Shown here one piece after another: positions 15,429-23,681 of a DNA stretch of 34,672 nucleotides. The translations under genes were made by a program, and so were the position numbers. The first letter of the stretch is position 1; every line of letters starts with the position of its first letter. Origin of the DNA: a virus; IMG/VR virus record IMGVR_UViG_3300025133_000356, positions 1-34,672 of that record; one strand, given 5' to 3'. The notes below the pieces were generated by a model. That model worked only from the letters and a program-made list of their open reading frames with translations, had not been told where the DNA came from and did no database searches.

Positions 15429-17399
15429 TTAAGTAGAAGCCATGCCAGTGACTACCCACTGCATCATGCTGGCATTCGCTCCGACACATACAATATCAAC
15501 ATAGTCGCCTACTACGCATTGACTGCCAGAAAAATACAAGAAATCCTTGCCGTCGCCGGAAGGTCCGGTCCCGTCAAAAGATATTGCACCTGGGGTTCCA
15601 TTGCTGGAAGCATCATTGATATAGCCAAAAAGGTAATCATTTGTTTCATCGCCTCTAGCGATTTTTATTGAACCAACGTTGGCATTTACTATCATTGCAC
15701 GGAAATGATAACCCATGAATTGAAATGCCTGGTTGGTATTAACAGCTGTGGGCAAAGTAATGGTGGCAACACTGGCGCCGCCGTTGGATGCCTGGGTTTG
15801 AGTTAACTTAAAGATGCCGCCACTATAGCCCATCGCAGAAGTTACGTGCATGCTGGACAGATTTAAATCAGATCCACTGATTGCGGTCATCGTCTTCTTG
15901 GACATCCAGCCGCCATAAGCTCCATTATCTGCAGATGCCGCGTTAAAAACACCGTCATAGGTCTGGAATCGTATAGCAGCATGCGTATCGCCGAGCGTTG
16001 CTCCGCGGGAGTGTCGGAAATCGACATAAGGGCTGGTACTGGCAGTTGAATCCAAATTAACGGACAACATGGCGGTACCGCCATGTTTAAAGTTAATGTT
16101 CGCCGCCCCAGCATCTAAATTAATATCGCCGTCGACATCAAAAGTGAGATCTGCATTAGCTCCCTCGCTATCAAAAGTGGTAAGGGTTGTTGATCCGCTG
16201 CCGGCAACTTTTAAAGAAGCCCAGGCGCTGTGATTAGCAGCAATGCCGCTAGCTGCACCAGGCTGTGGTCGTGTCCATATCTTAAAAGATCCTGAAGTTG
16301 TTTCAAAGTCAAAGGCAGAGCTGCCGTCGTTGTTGATTGCTACTCGGCCTGATTCTGTATCTAGCTCGATATCTCCATCGACGTTAAAATATAAATCAGC
16401 GTTATCTGCATCGTCGTCAACAGTTGAAATTGTCGTTGCGCCATGTTGCGCAACCTGAATTTTAAATAAATCACCCGTATCCTGATCATCATAAATCGTA
16501 AATGCTGTATTATCACAGTCAAGTAAGAAATGAGGATCTTTGTTGTCTTTGATGTATACTTGACCGCCGTCTGAATCAAGGTAAATATCACCTGAAGATG
16601 AAAGAACTAAATTGCCGGTGCTGGTTGAAGCGCTAACATATGTGGTACCAGTACTCCAGCCAACTTTATGGCCGAGTGGAAGGAGTATTCCACTGGTGCC
16701 AAATCTAAACGATTCGTCGCTATTTACGTCGGAAAATAACACGGCGTCGGCAGTTGCTACGTTAATAGAGCCTCTTAGGGTACCGCCTCCTTTCAAGTCG
16801 ATTGTGTCGCCGGCAGCATCTAAAATAATATCTCCCGACGCATCAATTATTGCATCTGTAGCTGCCCATGTTGTATCGCCGTCACTAGCCACTGTAAAAG
16901 TCGAAGCGTTAGAGTCATCATATGACAATTTAAGCTGAGTACTTGTACTCAAGACTTCAAGTTGCGAGTCGGGATCCTGAACTCCAATGCCAATTTTTCC
17001 AGTACCATCAATAACCAGATCATTTTCGTCCGAACCGGCGGCAATTACAAGATGATTCAGCGCATTAGATGAAGCGTCGCAACGAATCCAGGCTAGCTGT
17101 GTGCCATCTGTACTTTTAAATGCAATTTGGCTATCGCCATTGCCACTGGTCTCGCTAGCTTGAAAAAGAAGCTTTGGGTGTTCATCTTTGAGTTCTAGCA
17201 GAACGGCAGGAGAAGTCGTTCCGATGCCGACTTTGCCGGTAGAGTCAACATGCAAAGCATTAACACCGGTACTATTGAGAGTAACAGTAGAGCCCGAAAG
17301 CACAACGGGTACCGAGCCTGAAATAACTTGATAACCAGCGGAATTACTACCGCTAATAACCATCCATCCACCATTAGATCCACTTACAACAACTGGCAT
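15429..17399 (-). CDS. Large fibre-like structural protein
   Basis: 656 residues; ATG with GAGG eight bases upstream, the site overlapping the stop of the preceding fibre gene. The N-terminus is repetitive Val/Ser/Gly (VSGSNGG, VISGSNSAG, VISGSVPV). One DEHPKL module lies at about 60-140 (GKVGIGTTSP, KDEHPKLLF, NALNHLVIAAG). The middle has beta-rich repeats with the pattern DGDTTW / ASGDIILDAAGDTIDL / DVDGDINLDAG, six or so units of aspartate-rich strands. The C-terminal ~150 residues differ from the neighbours (MGYSGGIFKLTQTQ, FQFMGYHFRAMIVNAN, LYFSGSQCVVGDYVDIV) and look like a globular tip. It is probably a fibre shaft with a head domain. Assignment rests on composition, repeats and neighbours. 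Confidence 0.68.
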   Translation of the reverse strand: MPVVVSGSNGGWMVISGSNSAGYQVISGSVPVVLSGSTVTLNSTGVNALHVDSTGKVGIGTTSPAVLLELKDEHPKLLFQASETSGNGDSQIAFKSTDGTQLAWIRCDASSNALNHLVIAAGSDENDLVIDGTGKIGIGVQDPDSQLEVLSTSTQLKLSYDDSNASTFTVASDGDTTWAATDAIIDASGDIILDAAGDTIDLKGGGTLRGSINVATADAVLFSDVNSDESFRFGTSGILLPLGHKVGWSTGTTYVSASTSTGNLVLSSSGDIYLDSDGGQVYIKDNKDPHFLLDCDNTAFTIYDDQDTGDLFKIQVAQHGATTISTVDDDADNADLYFNVDGDIELDTESGRVAINNDGSSAFDFETTSGSFKIWTRPQPGAASGIAANHSAWASLKVAGSGSTTLTTFDSEGANADLTFDVDGDINLDAGAANINFKHGGTAMLSVNLDSTASTSPYVDFRHSRGATLGDTHAAIRFQTYDGVFNAASADNGAYGGWMSKKTMTAISGSDLNLSSMHVTSAMGYSGGIFKLTQTQASNGGASVATITLPTAVNTNQAFQFMGYHFRAMIVNANVGSIKIARGDETNDYLFGYINDASSNGTPGAISFDGTGPSGDGKDFLYFSGSQCVVGDYVDIVCVGANASMMQWVVTGMAST

Positions 17400-17402
17400 A
17401 AT

Positions 17403-19094
17403 TTAATCCTCTATTTCCTGAAGCATCATTTTATACTTCTTTCCGGTTTTGTTATTTACCACCTCTAAATAGTCCTCTTCCTCAACAATTGTCCAATCAC
17501 CTTTATCATTTTTAAGATGTAAGTCGCCAGTATATATATTTGCCCAGCGATGAGCTGAAGATCCCAAATCATACGCATTGTCTGCACCTGGCAAAACACT
17601 TCCCGTAAGATCAGTTTGGCCGCTGACAGACAGCTTGGAAGTTGGACTCGTAGTTCCGATGCCGACGTTGCCACCAGACGCTACAACCAAATGATCTTCA
17701 CCAGAGCCTGCGCTGATCGCGAAATGGTTTAAAGCGTTTGACGTAGCGTCACAACGAAAATTAACCAACTGGGTGCCGTCCAGGCTTTTAAACTTAATCC
17801 CACCGTCGCCGTTGGCGTGGCTACTTTGTATTGTTATCGTCGGGTGCTCATCATAAATATGCAAGGCAGTGGCAGGAGCTACGATGCCGATACCAACCTT
17901 TGTGGTACCGCCGGATGCTGGATCTCCAAAATAGGCATAAGTGGTGTTTGCAGTCCCCTCTCCGACTAGCGAAAGTGTTGAGGTTGCTGCGGCGCCGGCG
18001 CTGGCCACGCCCATGTGGATAACGCCTTCTTCGGCGCCGGCGGTGACCGTGGTACCGGCGCCCAAGATCCACGCCATGTCCGCATCAGAATCTGCGGCGT
18101 CTTTACCGGTAAAGAAAATTGCGCCAACATCATCACCAGCTGCTTCGTCGGTGGTGCTCTTGTAAAACCTCAATATCGAATGAATAGCATCGTCATTAGA
18201 ATTTTCTATCAATACCTCGGGTTTATAAGTAACAGAGCTTTTGATATGAAGTAGCTCTGATGGGCTAGTTGTGCCAATACCGATCTTGCCATCAGACGCT
18301 ACAACCAAATGATCCTCACCCGTAGATCCATTAATGGAGAAGGATTCCATGATATTGTTTGTCACGGCGCATCTAATATTTGCCATCGTTGAGCCGTCGC
18401 CGCTTCGGAAAATGATCTGAGGGTCTCCATTCGCGGAGTTGCTGCGAAGAAGAAGCTTCGGATGTTCATCGTTAAGTTCTAATAAGCCCGTAAATTTATG
18501 TGTATCGTCAGACGAGTCGCCAAAGCTTGTGCTACCGGTTGAACTAATATTAACAATCGTTTCGTTGTGAACGTTAACTTTGTATTCGTTAGCAACCAAG
18601 GTGCCAGATACAAAAAGCGAACCGGTCATGCGCATTATTCCAGCCTGATAATCGTATGTTAAGTTTTTACTTCCGGATATCATTGTGCCGGCAGCGGTCG
18701 ATCCAGAATTGAAAAGTATTTGTGTATTTGAACTAGAAGCAAGAAGCTCTTTTGAGAGCATCTTTATGTCAGTTGAGCCTACAACAATCGACGAAACAGT
18801 GTCGACGTAATCTATTCTTGCCCACCTAGATCCGGTGGTGTAAACAAGCCAATCATCAACTTGCCAACCAGTATTGCCCTCTAAATTTGTTGAGCCGGCA
18901 GTATTAACTTGCCAATATTCTCCAGTACTGATTTTGCCCGAGCCGCTTGGCTCGCCAACAAGGCCATTTGCATATCCACCATTTGCATGGGAGCCAGTAA
19001 ATAAAAGGCCACCAGATAGTGCTGTGTTGGTACTAGCATTCCAATAGCCTCTGAATCTGGAAATTCCTATAAAAGATAAGCTGTCACTCGGCAT
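17403..19094 (-). CDS. Fibre / virion appendage protein with two DEHPKL modules
   Basis: 563 residues; ATG with AGGGGA upstream. The N-terminus (ISRFRGYWNASTNTAL, then YWQVNTAG, WQVDDWLVYTTGSRWARIDY) looks like a small beta-domain with conserved Trp and may attach to the virion. VSGTLVANEYKVNVHN and GSTSFGDSSDDTHKFTG match the 317-residue paralogue. DEHPKL modules occur at about 215-280 and 410-480. An Ala-rich insert between them (AAGDDVGAIFFTGKDAADSD) is unique. The C-terminal domain (RWANIYTGDLHLKNDKGDW, then NNKTGKKYKM) is shared with 14458-15411, which suggests gene duplication with later insertion. Likely host-contact fibre. The 124-nt gap before it (19095-19218) shows no convincing terminator or promoter. 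Confidence 0.72.
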   Translation of the reverse strand: MPSDSLSFIGISRFRGYWNASTNTALSGGLLFTGSHANGGYANGLVGEPSGSGKISTGEYWQVNTAGSTNLEGNTGWQVDDWLVYTTGSRWARIDYVDTVSSIVVGSTDIKMLSKELLASSSNTQILFNSGSTAAGTMISGSKNLTYDYQAGIMRMTGSLFVSGTLVANEYKVNVHNETIVNISSTGSTSFGDSSDDTHKFTGLLELNDEHPKLLLRSNSANGDPQIIFRSGDGSTMANIRCAVTNNIMESFSINGSTGEDHLVVASDGKIGIGTTSPSELLHIKSSVTYKPEVLIENSNDDAIHSILRFYKSTTDEAAGDDVGAIFFTGKDAADSDADMAWILGAGTTVTAGAEEGVIHMGVASAGAAATSTLSLVGEGTANTTYAYFGDPASGGTTKVGIGIVAPATALHIYDEHPTITIQSSHANGDGGIKFKSLDGTQLVNFRCDATSNALNHFAISAGSGEDHLVVASGGNVGIGTTSPTSKLSVSGQTDLTGSVLPGADNAYDLGSSAHRWANIYTGDLHLKNDKGDWTIVEEEDYLEVVNNKTGKKYKMMLQEIED

Positions 19095-19218
19095 AAATTA
19101 TTCCCCTACTAACATATAATTAGGCTGCTATAACTAAAATCGTCATGATAAGTTATAATATATGCGCTCCCCAAAAAGCCTTAACCTTGGCCGTTTCTTT
19201 TTGCAATCTTCTATATTT

Positions 19219-20292
19219 CTATCCAATACCCATGACTTTCCCAACTGTTGCAACGCTAGACCCCATAATTTTTCCAAGTGAGGTATTTGCGGTACCGCCA
19301 AATTTACTACCACCTACCCAAATATACTGGTAACACCCTATCGTCGTTCCAGTACTGGCGTAGGCACGGTTTGTAATATCTGTGGTGGGCGCGGATTGGG
19401 CTGTTTGCCAATCGTATGTGCCGGCTCCGACCGCTTTGCTGACGCCCCCTGGTCTAAAGTTATCAGAGGCGTGGGCGGCGAATGTATCTGTTGTAATATC
19501 ATCATATCCTAAACAAGCGGTTTCAGTGCCGTGAAAATCATCATCGCCGTCGACGCCATATGAAATACAATTTTTTATTGTTGTGCCATGAATTCCATAA
19601 GTTTGATCACCGCCAGAATTGTTATTGTATATACAGTTATATACATTTGCAGCGTATATTCCTTTACCAGCGGTTTTTTGATAATCTGTCTGTACAGTGC
19701 AGTTAATAACATGGCCGCGGCCATCAACGTTAATACCGTTGGTATTAAAATCCTGCACTAAACAAGAATAAACCGTGGCCACGCTGCTGCCGCCGTATTG
19801 ACCATCAATGCCAGTTGTTGCAGTCGAAGTGCCTTTATGAGTACATATAATCTGGCAACGATCAAGTGTCGCGCTTCCATAAAGTTCTACACCCCAAACA
19901 CTTGATTTTATAATACAATTAGTTGCAGTACCGCCGCCGTAGGTGCTAACTGAGAAAGCAGAAATGCCGACAGAGGTGCCGGTATATATAATTGTGCAAT
20001 GACTAATGGAGCATCCGCTAGCGCAGCTGACTACACCATGGCCACCGCCGCCGTCTCCAGAGTTGGTTATAATTACATCTTCTGGATTTCCTGTTGCACC
20101 AATAAAACTAAGGTTAATTCCACTTACGCCAGACTGAGCCTTGATAGTTTCAGTATATGTTCCAGCGCCAATATATATGTTATCACCGTTTGATTCAATA
20201 GCTAGAGCACCAGCAATTGTGAGCTTGGCATTATCCCAATCAGCACCACTATTGGAATTGTTGCCAGATTTACTTACATAGATATCCGCCAT
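19219..20292 (-). CDS. Right-handed beta-helix (pectate-lyase-fold) virion protein
   Basis: 357 residues. The start MADIYVSKSGNNSNSGADWD and LTIAGALAIESNGDNIYIGA, GTYTETI is the classic opening of a parallel beta-helix (DUF1565-like) protein. Rungs follow with repeated N-C-T/I pattern: ISHCTIIYTG, ATNCIIKSS, LDRCQIICT, VYSCLVQDF, VINCTVQTD, IKNCISYG. Each rung carries an Asn/His/Ser-Cys, giving a stack of Cys along the helix. Such folds serve as fibres, tailspikes or polysaccharide depolymerases; I see no clear catalytic Asp/Glu/Arg set, so enzyme activity is not claimed. The C-terminal 40 residues are Gly/Ala/Ser-rich. ATG with an unusual run of eight G nine bases upstream as ribosome site. 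Confidence 0.75.
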   Translation of the reverse strand: MADIYVSKSGNNSNSGADWDNAKLTIAGALAIESNGDNIYIGAGTYTETIKAQSGVSGINLSFIGATGNPEDVIITNSGDGGGGHGVVSCASGCSISHCTIIYTGTSVGISAFSVSTYGGGTATNCIIKSSVWGVELYGSATLDRCQIICTHKGTSTATTGIDGQYGGSSVATVYSCLVQDFNTNGINVDGRGHVINCTVQTDYQKTAGKGIYAANVYNCIYNNNSGGDQTYGIHGTTIKNCISYGVDGDDDFHGTETACLGYDDITTDTFAAHASDNFRPGGVSKAVGAGTYDWQTAQSAPTTDITNRAYASTGTTIGCYQYIWVGGSKFGGTANTSLGKIMGSSVATVGKVMGIG

Positions 20293-20308
20293 TGCACTGG
20301 GCCCCCCC

Positions 20309-21835
20309 CTAAGCTACTTCAACCCAAGTCTTGTCAGGATCAAACCATATAGTTGTATTTGAGCCGCTCGTGGCATATCCAATTATTCGTACAATGTCCC
20401 CAGAGCCACTAGGGGCAGTTGCGTCGCCGGCGCCGGCAGTTTCAGATAAATAAACTACGCTGCCGACGGCCTGGGTGCCATCAAGAGTATGCAGCTGCAC
20501 AAAACCCCTAATAAGTACGCCGTATCCGTGATCTGAATGTGTTGCTACTCCGAGGAGGCCTGTGGCTGTGGCCGCGGCGTCCGCGTCGATGGTCTCCCAG
20601 GTACCATCTGATTTAAAATAATATATTTTTCCTGCAGTTAATGAACCTATGTTGGAGCCCATACCGTAAATAACATCACCATCTGAGATTTTACCGGCAG
20701 CGTCTATGTCGAGGAAGCCGGAGACCACGTTAGTGAGGGCGTTGAAGGTACCGTTGACTGACACATCGCCGGCGCCATTTCCTATTGTGACATTTACCCC
20801 GTCTTCTTCATCTCCGGATGTAACAATAAGACCCGGCTGCAGTTCACCATCGTGAGAGGCAACACTAAGAGTTAACCTTCCTTCTTCGGCGCCATCGGTC
20901 ATGTCTGGAATATCTGCCTTAATGGTGGCATAAGTAGTTACTTCAGGGCTACCCGCGTCATTTTCACTAACAAAGGTAATATTACCAATAACATCATCGT
21001 CGGCAACATTAGCACCGTCTTTAAGGAATTTTAGTGTACCGCCAGTAGCGTCAGCGTTAGTGTTTTTGAGCGTGAGTACAGGGCATGCTGTTACACCGTT
21101 TCCTTCCAAGACTAGGCCGACATCGGCCTCGTGAGTTAAGGTAATCTCTTCGCTTGCGCCAAATTTAATTATCGATGCATCCGACTTGAGTGATAGGTTA
21201 TCTTTAACTTCGACAGAGCCGGCGTCTGTAAGCCTTAAAGTTTCTGTGTCGTCTGTTTGGGTGAAGATAAGATCTTTTGAATCAACGATCTGTTTAATAG
21301 TGACGTCTCCACTACCGCTCTCAGTAATTGTTAAAACGGATGTGCCACCATCTTGGAAGTCTATGATTCCAGTAACTGAATCAAGCGTAACGTTTCCTGA
21401 GTTTGTTGATGTAATTTCAACACCGGTGTGGCCGTCGACTTTAACATTACCCGCGTTTGAATCAATAGTAATATTACCAGATGATGTATCAATAGAAACC
21501 GCTGCATCGCCCGAACTAATATCGTCTGCAGCTGATGAGCCACCGCCGCCGCTAGCGGCAATAGAGCCGTCGTTAGTGAGGCGGACATCTTGGCCTGTAT
21601 CATCAGTAAAATAAAGATCACATGGGGTATTTGATTTAACCCAAAGCTGGCCATATGCATCAGTATCGCTATCAGCGTCCGCTTGTTCTTTGACAGTTAC
21701 GGTCCCTTCAACAGTTAGTTTTGTTTTCGGGCTGGTTGTGCCAATACCAACTTTATCACCCGATGCATCAACTGATAATGTTCCAGAATCTACTTCTAAA
21801 TTTGATAAATCTGATGTTCCTGCTTTAAATCCCAT
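20309..21835 (-). CDS. Fibre-like structural protein with beta repeats
   Basis: 508 residues; ATG with AGGAAA upstream. Near the N-terminus: VGIGTTSPKTKLTVEGTVTV, then LWVKSNTPCDLYFTDDTGQD. The middle carries short beta repeats of the type SGNITIDSNAGNVKVDGHTG / SGNVTLDSVTGIIDF. The C-terminal ~150 residues (SGFLDIDAAGKISDGDVIYG, GKIYYFKSDGTWETID, GVLIRGFVQLHTLDG, VVYLSETAG, IVRIIGYAT) form a domain I have seen in marine phage structural proteins, likely a compact fibre tip. It has no DEHPKL module, unlike the three downstream fibre genes. First large gene of the appendage cassette after the 152-residue protein. Role inferred from composition and context. Confidence 0.68.
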   Translation of the reverse strand: MGFKAGTSDLSNLEVDSGTLSVDASGDKVGIGTTSPKTKLTVEGTVTVKEQADADSDTDAYGQLWVKSNTPCDLYFTDDTGQDVRLTNDGSIAASGGGGSSAADDISSGDAAVSIDTSSGNITIDSNAGNVKVDGHTGVEITSTNSGNVTLDSVTGIIDFQDGGTSVLTITESGSGDVTIKQIVDSKDLIFTQTDDTETLRLTDAGSVEVKDNLSLKSDASIIKFGASEEITLTHEADVGLVLEGNGVTACPVLTLKNTNADATGGTLKFLKDGANVADDDVIGNITFVSENDAGSPEVTTYATIKADIPDMTDGAEEGRLTLSVASHDGELQPGLIVTSGDEEDGVNVTIGNGAGDVSVNGTFNALTNVVSGFLDIDAAGKISDGDVIYGMGSNIGSLTAGKIYYFKSDGTWETIDADAAATATGLLGVATHSDHGYGVLIRGFVQLHTLDGTQAVGSVVYLSETAGAGDATAPSGSGDIVRIIGYATSGSNTTIWFDPDKTWVEVA

Positions 21836-21850
21836 ATTATTATTTCCTTA

Positions 21851-22309
21851 TTATAATCCTATGCCCTCGTCTGTCAAGCCGGATCCGGTTAGAGCAAACA
21901 TTTGACTTGCAGGAATCCCTGTCAGCGTCGCGACAACTCTATATTCCCTACTTCCATTTGAATCGTTTGGGGCTGAGATGTAAATTTCCTTGCACTTGAC
22001 ATCTGAAAATTCATACGCATCCTCATCGGTATCCAATTCAACAAAATGTTTACCAGTTATAACATAGGATCCGGCAGTATCTTTGGAGGAGTTAAAATGT
22101 ATATAAACCTTACCAGTGCTAGAATCTCCATGCCTAATGACAGTGACACTTTTCGTCACATAAGGAAATACAATTTTATGCTCCTCGTTGTGACCTAAAG
22201 TCGCAGATCCAGTTATCCATGGCATACCAGAAACTTGATATGAACCGACGTTATGGAGCCCGACTCCATATTTTGTAAAGGGTTTCGGGGCGCTCTTGCT
22301 ATAAGACAT
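21851..22309 (-). CDS. Small beta-rich virion protein, possible head decoration
   Basis: 152 residues; ATG with AGGAGA seven bases upstream. Sequence alternates in beta fashion: KYGVGLHNVGSYQVSGMPWI, HKIVFPYVTKSVTVIRHGD, GKVYIHFNSSKD, HFVELDTDEDAYEFSDV, KEIYISAPND, REYRVVATLTGIPASQMF. No signal peptide or membrane segment. Small beta-sandwich proteins next to capsid and fibre genes often coat the capsid or sit at fibre joints; both are possible here. It follows the bS21 gene and begins the appendage cassette. I do not recognise a named family. Confidence 0.62.
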   Translation of the reverse strand: MSYSKSAPKPFTKYGVGLHNVGSYQVSGMPWITGSATLGHNEEHKIVFPYVTKSVTVIRHGDSSTGKVYIHFNSSKDTAGSYVITGKHFVELDTDEDAYEFSDVKCKEIYISAPNDSNGSREYRVVATLTGIPASQMFALTGSGLTDEGIGL

Positions 22310-22327
22310 TACATTTCTCCTATTATT

Positions 22328-22570
22328 CTAATTAGCCTGGGGAATTAATTTTTTCCTTCGCTGTGTTTCCGCTTTTCTCGCATTTTCTTTTTTACGCAGA
22401 CGCTCTCGTCTTTTCTTTGAAGATTTTTTTTCATGATACATTCTTGATCTAAATTCTTCTATAATTTTCTCTTTTTTAACTTTTTTAATAAATCTTCTTA
22501 TTAATCTATAAGGATCGCCCTTGACATCTCTCAAACTTACGACAACATTTGCGGGTCTTTTTTTAGCCAT
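22328..22570 (-). CDS. rpsU: Ribosomal protein bS21 homologue
   Basis: 80 residues, strongly basic (many Lys/Arg). It aligns along its whole length with bacterial bS21: a short N-terminal strand (NVVVSLRDVKGD), then PYRLIRRFIKKVKKEKII matching the bS21 motif of a small residue pair, RRF and a basic helix, then EEFRSRMYHEKKSSKKRRER matching the (E/R)-x-R-x-(F/Y)-(Y/H)-EK(P/K) motif, and a basic helical tail. bS21 joins the small subunit near the 3' end of 16S rRNA and affects initiation. Phage-encoded bS21 is known from aquatic phages, and has been proposed to bias host ribosomes to phage mRNA. It lies among late structural genes, not in an early region. ATG with GGAAA six bases upstream. Confidence 0.87.
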   Translation of the reverse strand: MAKKRPANVVVSLRDVKGDPYRLIRRFIKKVKKEKIIEEFRSRMYHEKKSSKKRRERLRKKENARKAETQRRKKLIPQAN

Positions 22571-22580
22571 CTGTTTTCCT

Positions 22581-22979
22581 TTAGATTAAGTGTTTCCACT
22601 TACCCTTTGCCATTCCGATTATACCATCAATATTAACGCCGGCGTCGGAGGCTGAGATACCGGCAAGAGGCGAATGTGTTGATGATCCTTCTGGTGCAGG
22701 AGTGGTATTTTCGAAAACATCAATATTTACTTTCGTAGATTCATTTAATCTGCGAATTCTTTCTTGACGCTGTTTCTCATATTCTTCTTCTCTGTGTCTC
22801 TGCGTGCTGGTATTTTCATTAAACACAACGGCTGCACTCTCAGTAACAACTTTTTGATTGCCCATACCCTGCGCAACTTCTTTAATAATGCCAGATAGCA
22901 CGCCCTCTTCAAAGATGCATTCTTTAATACATTCTTTAATAAGGGGTTTCAATACTTTTTTTAATTCATTCTTTTTCAT
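22581..22979 (-). CDS. Unknown protein, possible prohead-core or internal capsid protein
   Basis: 132 residues. The N-terminus is an amphipathic Lys/Ile/Glu helix (KKNELKKVLKPLIKECIKE, then FEEGVLSGIIKEV), similar in style to the start of the neighbouring 224-residue protein. Residues 60-80 are Arg/Glu/Gln coiled coil, the end is Gly/Ser rich and closes with GMAKGKWKHLI. Two Cys at ~18 and 22. ATG with only a weak GAG ribosome site. It stands between the bS21 gene and the protease region. A prohead role is inferred from position and the N-terminal helix; no family recognised. Confidence 0.6.
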   Translation of the reverse strand: MKKNELKKVLKPLIKECIKECIFEEGVLSGIIKEVAQGMGNQKVVTESAAVVFNENTSTQRHREEEYEKQRQERIRRLNESTKVNIDVFENTTPAPEGSSTHSPLAGISASDAGVNIDGIIGMAKGKWKHLI

Positions 22980-23002
22980 TGTTTACTCTTTGGTGTTTTT
23001 CC

Positions 23003-23677
23003 TTAATAGGTGGCGCCCACGCTTTTGCGTGGATTAATTGTAACCATCTGTCCGCCCTTATATTGCATCTCGCCTCCACTTCTGGGCTTGGGCTGTGCGT
23101 CGCGCGCGCGTCTCGCGGAGACTTCTTTTCTCCAGAATGCTTTTGAGGCTTCGTCGGCCTTCTTGGCGCGTTCGCGGTCTTCTTCGCGCCGGGCCCGGGC
23201 TTCTGGTGACTCCTCATACGCTTCTCTTTCCCACCCTTTGATAAATCCAGTTTTAAACTTACCGAGAGCTTCACGAGCTAGCTGTAGGTCTTCCTGTTCT
23301 TCTTTAAATCCCTGGTTAATGCCTCCTTTCTCATCTGGCCAATTGATATAGTGCTCCGGGGGCTCCATGTACTTTTCTACAAAAAGCGTATATAAATAGC
23401 GAAGAGTGAAGGAGTGCTCATTAGCAATGGACTGTTTGTCACGGTACTCACGTAAGGCAATTTCTTCTGCTATCTCTTTAAGTTTTAAATTTCCATATTC
23501 TTCTGTCTTCTTCCCCTTCCATTTTTCATCCCAGTGAGCCTGAGTTCCTGCCTCCGGAGGGGCAGTTTTTTTACCTAGGCCCAGAGCAGTTTTCGTACGA
23601 TCCCAAAGACCCTCGCCTAAGATGGTCTCGATCTCTTCCTTGATAATTTCTTTTAATCTTGTTTTTGTAATTTTCAC
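23003..23677 (-). CDS. Unknown charged protein with short N-terminal KITK/IIKEE peptide
   Basis: 224 residues from a GTG at 23677 with AGGGG upstream. The start (MKITKTRLKEIIKEEI, ETILGE, then GLWDRTK) is a motif I associate with many aquatic T4-like virion proteins. LGE fits the (I/L)-x-E pattern cut by T4 gp21, and gp21-type protease is the next gene upstream (four-base gap), so the first ~23 residues could be a removable capsid-targeting peptide. The rest is rich in Glu/Lys/Arg/Trp and strongly helical (REYRDKQSIANEHSF, ARARREEDRERAKKAD), ending with a basic tail. Core or ejected internal protein is a hypothesis. A 102-codon frame overlapping here in another frame is a shadow. Confidence 0.65.
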   Translation of the reverse strand: MKITKTRLKEIIKEEIETILGEGLWDRTKTALGLGKKTAPPEAGTQAHWDEKWKGKKTEEYGNLKLKEIAEEIALREYRDKQSIANEHSFTLRYLYTLFVEKYMEPPEHYINWPDEKGGINQGFKEEQEDLQLAREALGKFKTGFIKGWEREAYEESPEARARREEDRERAKKADEASKAFWRKEVSARRARDAQPKPRSGGEMQYKGGQMVTINPRKSVGATY

Positions 23678-23681
23678 GTAA

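Noticed and set aside
19095-19218. Possible terminator or promoter in the gap between beta-helix and fibre genes
   Set aside because: Only a three- to four-base stem around GGCC is seen, without a proper T run, and no copy of the ACTATTTAT motif.
22966-23274. Minus-strand 102-codon ORF, Arg/Pro/Lys-rich
   Set aside because: Lies in another frame within the 224-residue gene, which has a good ribosome site and a family-like N-terminus.
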